This document shows positions 7,510 through 10,638 of a stretch of DNA of 10,638 nucleotides, in pieces. A model generated the notes under the pieces. The model made no database searches. It saw only the letters and a program-made list of their open reading frames with translations, and was not told the origin of the DNA. Each line of letters opens with the position of its first letter. Position 1 is the stretch's first letter. Origin of the DNA: an uncultured Ruminococcus sp. (GTDB taxonomy: Bacteria; Bacillota; Clostridia; Oscillospirales; Acutalibacteraceae); NCBI GenBank assembly GCA_902762335.1, contig CACWNZ010000021.1, positions 1 to 10,638 of the forward strand, given 5' to 3'. The translations under genes and the position numbers were made by a program.

Positions 7510-8166
7510 TCAGGACTGCTGCTCCAATCTCTTGAACACGGACTTGGGCGCGCCGCATATAGGGCATACCCATGTGCGGGGCAGCTCCTCAAAGGGACTG
7601 AGAATACTCGAATACTCATAGCTGCAAATAGAGCAGGCAAATTTTTCGGGCTTTTCTTCCTCCTCGGGGATAAACGTAGGAGCATATTTCGGCGCCTTGC
7701 CCTTGATGACGTTTTTGTAGAAATCATAGGTCATAGGCACGCCCTTTATCGTCTCGCTGCCCGCTATGGGCTCGGCAATAAAGATAGTATGGGTGACCGT
7801 TTCGACGTGATGCACCACCCTGCACAGGAACCAGCAGCAGATATCCTCCTGAAGGACGGGAGCGCCCTCTCTGAGTATCTTATGTCTTACGTTGGCAAGC
7901 TTGTTGCCGTCTCTGCCCGAGTTGAAGCCCAGCGCACCGATAACGGCGCCCGAGGTATTCTCGGAAAGCACGCTTACCGAAAACTGACCGCTCTGCTTGA
8001 TGCATTCGTTGGTATAATTGCTGTGGTTTATGCTTACGGCGACAGTCATAGGGTAGGACGAGATCTGTATCACGGTATTCACGATACAGGCATTAGGGGC
8101 TGTGGCTCCCTTTACTCCGACGGCGCATATTCCGTAGGAAAGGGACGTAAGGATCTTATCATACAT
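7510..8166 (-). CDS. Flavin reductase-rubredoxin fusion (high-molecular-weight rubredoxin type)
   Basis: Residues 1 to about 150 form an FMN-binding flavin reductase-like domain, with YGICAVGV near the start, a GALGFNSGRDGNK loop (77-89), and VPMTYDFYKNVIKGKAPK closing it. A linker rich in Glu and Pro (164-174) leads to a C-terminal rubredoxin domain with four iron ligands: Cys178, Cys181, Cys201 and Cys204. The loop between the two Cys pairs is only 19 residues, so it resembles the short rubredoxin of rubrerythrin rather than classical rubredoxin. Related fusions in anaerobes pass electrons from NAD(P)H oxidoreductases to flavodiiron proteins or other oxygen and peroxide scavengers; that role is inferred here. 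The ATG has AGGGGA upstream, and a strong promoter lies at 8198-8226. No clear terminator separates it from nadA, 133 bases downstream, so read-through is possible. Confidence 0.92.
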   Translation of the reverse strand: MYDKILTSLSYGICAVGVKGATAPNACIVNTVIQISSYPMTVAVSINHSNYTNECIKQSGQFSVSVLSENTSGAVIGALGFNSGRDGNKLANVRHKILREGAPVLQEDICCWFLCRVVHHVETVTHTIFIAEPIAGSETIKGVPMTYDFYKNVIKGKAPKYAPTFIPEEEEKPEKFACSICSYEYSSILSPFEELPRTWVCPICGAPKSVFKRLEQQS

Positions 8167-8197
8167 TCTGATTTCCCCTTTTTATATTATTATGCCT

Positions 8198-8226
8198 ATT
8201 ATAACATTTTTTCTTTGGCTTTACAA
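8198..8226 (-). promoter_or_regulatory. Sigma-A promoter of the flavin reductase-rubredoxin gene
   Basis: On the minus strand TTGTAA (8226-8221), a 17-base spacer and a perfect TATAAT (8203-8198) precede the gene. A TG one base upstream of the -10 makes it an extended -10 promoter. Transcription would start about 25-30 bases before the ATG, leaving a short leader with the AGGGGA ribosome site. It may drive nadA, yunB and ogg by read-through. Confidence 0.8.
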
Positions 8227-8285
8227 GAAAAATCGTCATTATTCTACAGAAATGCATAAATTTCTTTTTTAACATAAAAGCAGCG

Positions 8286-8320
8286 CAAGAAGGCGGCAGG
8301 ACAGCTCCGACCCTGCCGCC
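8286..8320 (-). terminator. Probable terminator of spoVAC
   Basis: A perfect 9-bp stem, GGCGGCAGG (8292-8300) with CCTGCCGCC (8312-8320), has an 11-base loop and lies 34 bases past the spoVAC stop. In the leftward transcript it is followed by TTCTTGCGCTGCTTTT, a broken T tract, so it is weaker than a textbook terminator. It separates spoVAC from the rubredoxin-fusion promoter. Confidence 0.6.
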
Positions 8321-8354
8321 CGGGCATTGAACGAGGCGTTGTGCAGCGGGACTT

Positions 8355-8798
8355 CTATGAGCCCGAAAGGCAAAGTATAAAGCCGTAGATCATAGATGCC
8401 GCAGCGCCGAAGACTATGACGGGTCCCGCTATGACGAACATCTTTGCGCCGAGTCCCGTAACAAGACCCTCGGTCTTGAATTCTATAGCGGGAGACACTA
8501 CCGAATTGGCAAAGCCTGTTATCGGCACGAGAGTTCCTGCGCCTGCGTGCTTTGCTATATTGTCATAAAGACCCGCCGCCGTAAGGATAGCTGCTGCGGC
8601 TATGAGCGTGATGCTCGTCATGCAGCGCGCGTCCTTCAGCTCCGCTCCCGCAAAATAGCGGTAAAGGTCGGTAAGACCCTGACCCAAAGCGCATATAAGC
8701 CCGCCCGAAAGAAATGCAAGCAGGCAGTTTTTGACACTGCTGCTTGCAGGCGACGCCTTATCCGCCATTTTCTGATATTTCTGCTGAGATATATTCAT
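8355..8798 (-). CDS. spoVAC: Stage V sporulation protein AC (SpoVAC)
   Basis: SpoVAC is an integral inner spore membrane protein of the SpoVA channel, which moves dipicolinic acid with calcium into the developing spore and out during germination. The 147-residue protein has hydrophobic segments at about 22-42, 61-77, 86-104 and 119-143. It carries the family signatures AFLSGGLICALGQ (28-40), AAGLYDNIAKHAGAG (74-88) and VPITGFANSVVSPAIEFKTEG (91-111), matching B. subtilis SpoVAC closely. The start at 8796-8798 is fixed by a perfect AGGAGG (8805-8810) seven bases upstream; a longer open frame reaching 9005 enters the divergent desulfurase gene and is not used. spoVAD and spoVAE, usually next in line, are absent: a terminator and an unrelated gene follow. 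In B. subtilis spoVA is transcribed in the forespore by sigma-G. Confidence 0.95.
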   Translation of the reverse strand: MNISQQKYQKMADKASPASSSVKNCLLAFLSGGLICALGQGLTDLYRYFAGAELKDARCMTSITLIAAAAILTAAGLYDNIAKHAGAGTLVPITGFANSVVSPAIEFKTEGLVTGLGAKMFVIAGPVIVFGAAASMIYGFILCLSGS

Positions 8799-8820
8799 GC
8801 TTTTCCTCCTGTAGTTGATC

Positions 8821-8835
8821 GGGGTCAGCGACCCC
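8821..8835. promoter_or_regulatory. Perfect 6-bp-arm inverted repeat in the spoVAC-nifS divergent region
   Basis: GGGGTC (8821-8826), an AGC centre and GACCCC (8830-8835) form a perfect palindrome or tight hairpin. It lies in the spoVAC leader 10 bases before AGGAGG, and upstream of the cysteine desulfurase gene. It could be a leader hairpin or a binding site; no function can be assigned. Confidence 0.4.
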
Positions 8836-8842
8836 TTTAATA

Positions 8843-8872
8843 TAGATTTTCCCTGAGATAATAAATTATTCC
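8843..8872 (-). promoter_or_regulatory. Possible sigma-G-like promoter of spoVAC
   Basis: On the minus strand GGAATA (8872-8867), 17 bases, then AAATCTA (8849-8843) partly resemble the forespore pattern TGAATA and CATACTA (five of six and four of seven positions). No good sigma-A promoter is seen leftward here. The match is weak and rests partly on knowing that spoVA genes use sigma-G. Confidence 0.28.
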
Positions 8873-8879
8873 GGAAAAC

Positions 8880-8886
8880 AGGTGAT
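8880..8886 (+). promoter_or_regulatory. Ribosome binding site that selects a TTG start for the desulfurase
   Basis: AGGTGAT is a full match to the 3' half of the extended Shine-Dalgarno AGGAGGTGAT. It overlaps the GTG at 8882, so it cannot serve that codon, but it is well placed for the TTG at 8891. Confidence 0.6.
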
Positions 8887-8890
8887 AGCT

Positions 8891-10027
8891 TTGAAGGAGA
8901 TATACCTTGATAACAGCGCCACAACGCAGGTCTGTCCCGAGGCGTGCGCCAAGGCGGTGGAGATGATGACCGAAAAATACGGCAATCCTTCGTCGCTGCA
9001 TTCAAAGGGCTTTGAGGCTCAGAAGGAGCTTGAAGCCGCCCGCAGAGCCGCCGCGGAGCTTCTGTCGGCAGAGCCCGGGGAGATTTACTTTACCTCGGGC
9101 GGCACCGAGAGCAACAATACTGCCGTTTTCGGCGCGGCAGCCGCTCTTGCCCGCAGAGGAAATAAAATAGTCACCACGGCATTTGAGCATTCGTCGGTGC
9201 TTGAGGCTGCGCAGGCTCTTGAGAAAAAAGGCTGTGAGGTCGTTTATCTCAAGCCCGACAGCAAGGGTCGCTTCAGTCCTGACGAGCTTGCAGAGGCGGT
9301 AGATAAAAACACCGTGCTCGTCAGCATAATGGCGGTAAATAACGAAACGGGCGCAGTTCAGCCCGTAGAGCAGGTAAAAAAAATAATAGACCGTTCGGGC
9401 TCGCCTGCGCTGTTTCACGTTGATGCGGTACAGGCGTTCGGCAAGCTGCCGCTCAGACCCGGAAAGCTCGGCATAGACCTGCTGAGCGCAAGCTCGCATA
9501 AGATACACGGACCCAAGGGCGCGGGTATACTTTATATCCGCAGGGGCGCAAGAATAATGCCGCTGCATTACGGCGGAGAGCAGGAAAAGAAGCTCCGTCC
9601 CGGGACCGAGGCGGCGCCGCTTATCTGCGCAATGGGCGCGGCTATAAAAGCCCTGCCCGATATGAACGCCGAGCTTGCGTATATGAGAGAGCTCAATGCG
9701 CGGTGCAGAGAGGGTCTTTCAGGGATAGAGAGCGTAATTATAAATTCCGGCGAGGACTGCCTGCCCTATATTATAAACTTTTCACTCAGGGGCATACGCT
9801 CCGAGACGATACTGCATTATCTTGCGTCAAAGGGGATATTCGTATCGAGCGGCTCGGCGTGCGCAAAGGGCAGAAAAAGTCACGTTCTTGAGGCTATGGG
9901 GCTGTCAGGGGAGCTCATCGGATCGGCTGTCAGGGTCAGCTTTTCACGCTATAACACCGCAGATGACATCGACGAATTGATAAAAGAGGTAATAAATGCA
10001 GATAATACACTTGCAAGAAGCAAATAA
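8891..10027 (+). CDS. Cysteine desulfurase (NifS/IscS family), probably the ThiI partner
   Basis: This PLP enzyme converts cysteine to alanine and carries the sulfur as a persulfide. I prefer the TTG at 8891, which gives the usual LKEIYLDNSATT start and has AGGTGAT in front; the GTG at 8882 would add three residues. Numbering from TTG (378 residues), the landmarks are His100 (FEHSS) over the cofactor, NNETG (150-154), Asp178 in HVDAVQ contacting the pyridine nitrogen, Lys204 in SSHKIHGPKG forming the aldimine, RPGTE (236-240), and the sulfur-carrying Cys324 in SSGSACAKG. thiI follows 62 bases downstream, the arrangement of nifZ-thiI in B. subtilis, so the likely job is sulfur supply for tRNA 4-thiouridine rather than general Fe-S assembly. 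No scaffold gene such as iscU is adjacent. It diverges from spoVAC. Confidence 0.94.
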   Translation: MKEIYLDNSATTQVCPEACAKAVEMMTEKYGNPSSLHSKGFEAQKELEAARRAAAELLSAEPGEIYFTSGGTESNNTAVFGAAAALARRGNKIVTTAFEHSSVLEAAQALEKKGCEVVYLKPDSKGRFSPDELAEAVDKNTVLVSIMAVNNETGAVQPVEQVKKIIDRSGSPALFHVDAVQAFGKLPLRPGKLGIDLLSASSHKIHGPKGAGILYIRRGARIMPLHYGGEQEKKLRPGTEAAPLICAMGAAIKALPDMNAELAYMRELNARCREGLSGIESVIINSGEDCLPYIINFSLRGIRSETILHYLASKGIFVSSGSACAKGRKSHVLEAMGLSGELIGSAVRVSFSRYNTADDIDELIKEVINADNTLARSK

Positions 10028-10089
10028 AAGTGCTAAACTTCTACTATGACGTATAATATCAGCGTGCAGACGAAGCAAAGGAGACTGCA

Positions 10090-10638
10090 ATGAAGGAAAT
10101 AATACTTTTGAAGCTCGGCGAGATAGTTCTTAAGGGGCTTAACAGAAAGAACTTTGAGGACACTCTTATGAGGACTCTCAGGCGCAGACTTGCCAAGGCG
10201 GGCGAGTTCAGGGTGAGAGCCGCGCAATCTACCATATATATAGAGCCGATAAGCGACAGGGCGGATATAGATGCCGCCGAGGACGTTGCGGCGCATATTT
10301 TCGGCGCTGCGGCGTATTCGAGAGCCTGCGTTGCCGAAAAGGAGCTTGAAAAAATACAGACCGCGGCGGCGGAGTATCTTGCCGATACACTTGAGGCGGC
10401 AAGGACCTTCAAGGTCGAGGCAAAGCGTTCGGATAAGAAATTCCCGTATAATTCACCGCAGATCTGCAATGAGGTGGGCGGATACCTTTTAGAAAAGTTC
10501 CCGCACCTGACGGTAGACGTTCACGAGCCTGATGTGACCGTAACGGTCGAGGTGAGGGACTTTGCGGCATACGTCAGGGCAGGGCTCGTAAGGGGCGCAG
10601 GCGGGATTCCCGTAGGAACGGGCGGCAAGGCGTGCGTG
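10090..10638 (+). CDS. thiI: tRNA 4-thiouridine synthase ThiI, 3' end beyond the window
   Basis: ThiI adenylates U8 of tRNA and inserts sulfur taken from a cysteine desulfurase. The ATG has AAAGGAG six bases upstream. The 183 codons present start MKEIILLKLGEIVLKGLNRKN, the N-terminal ferredoxin-like part. A THUMP tRNA-binding domain follows at about 60-165, with FKVEAKRSDKKFPYNSPQI and VDVHEPDVTVTVEVRD. The fragment ends at GGIPVGTGGKACV, where in ThiI the PP-loop SGGIDSPVA motif comes next, so the adenylation domain lies outside the window. Whether a rhodanese domain is present cannot be seen. The 62-base gap after the desulfurase gene holds no clear promoter or terminator (only a lone TATAAT at 10052 without a good -35), so an operon is likely. 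Eight of its 11 Ile codons are ATA. Confidence 0.95.
   Translation, partial: MKEIILLKLGEIVLKGLNRKNFEDTLMRTLRRRLAKAGEFRVRAAQSTIYIEPISDRADIDAAEDVAAHIFGAAAYSRACVAEKELEKIQTAAAEYLADTLEAARTFKVEAKRSDKKFPYNSPQICNEVGGYLLEKFPHLTVDVHEPDVTVTVEVRDFAAYVRAGLVRGAGGIPVGTGGKACV

Noticed and set aside
7489..8259. 256-codon rightward open frame opposite the flavin reductase-rubredoxin gene, just beyond a strong promoter
   Set aside because: The translation has no recognisable domain, its start codon lies before the expected transcription start, and the opposite frame is a clear known protein. The promoter may be real, but the frame is probably a shadow.
8355..9005. Longer 216-codon version of spoVAC
   Set aside because: The extra 69 residues are unlike SpoVAC, overlap the divergent desulfurase gene, and the perfect AGGAGG fixes the start at 8798.
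9002..9568. 188-codon leftward open frame inside the desulfurase gene
   Set aside because: It is opposite the conserved PLP-binding region and has no recognisable features of its own.
1..10638. CRISPR arrays, transposons, prophage genes, toxin-antitoxin pairs, tRNAs, riboswitches
   Set aside because: I looked for direct repeats, transposase motifs, small paired genes and structured leaders, and saw none that could be supported. The window reads as ordinary chromosomal content.

Overview
The window looks like a chromosomal segment from a spore-forming, anaerobic member of the Clostridia, most plausibly Ruminococcus or another Oscillospiraceae genus. The grounds are two sporulation genes (yunB and spoVAC), a clostridial-type flavin reductase-rubredoxin fusion, an OGG1-type glycosylase, Gram-positive ribosome binding sites, and moderately GC-rich DNA with heavy use of ATA for isoleucine and AGA/AGG for arginine. 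The genus is an inference. I see no phage, transposon, CRISPR array, tRNA or rRNA.

Bases 1-4928 hold a rightward cell-envelope cluster. It contains the C-terminal part of a DUF218 (YdcF/SanA/ElyC-type) membrane protein, a 1283-residue C5a-peptidase-like subtilase with an N-terminal signal and a C-terminal membrane anchor, and a small lipoprotein. The three genes are closely spaced and end at a hairpin terminator, so they probably form one operon acting at or outside the membrane.

Bases 4927-8166 hold four leftward genes. In transcription order they are the flavin reductase-rubredoxin fusion, quinolinate synthase (nadA), the sporulation protein gene yunB, and an 8-oxoguanine DNA glycosylase. 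A strong sigma-A-type promoter precedes the fusion gene. A perfect 9-bp-arm inverted repeat lies between the fusion gene and nadA, and its right arm supplies the -35 of a near-consensus promoter pointing the opposite way. The ribosome binding site of yunB lies in the arm of a hairpin.

Bases 8286-10638 hold a leftward spoVAC gene with its own probable terminator, diverging from a rightward pair. That pair is a NifS/IscS-type cysteine desulfurase followed by the 5' part of thiI. It fits the 4-thiouridine tRNA modification route, in which the desulfurase supplies persulfide sulfur to ThiI.

No gap exceeds about 200 bases. I do not see a clear undescribed multi-gene system. The points most worth a second look are the symmetric element and antisense promoter before nadA, the yunB leader hairpin, the glycosylase's mixed active-site residues, and the protease-lipoprotein cluster.
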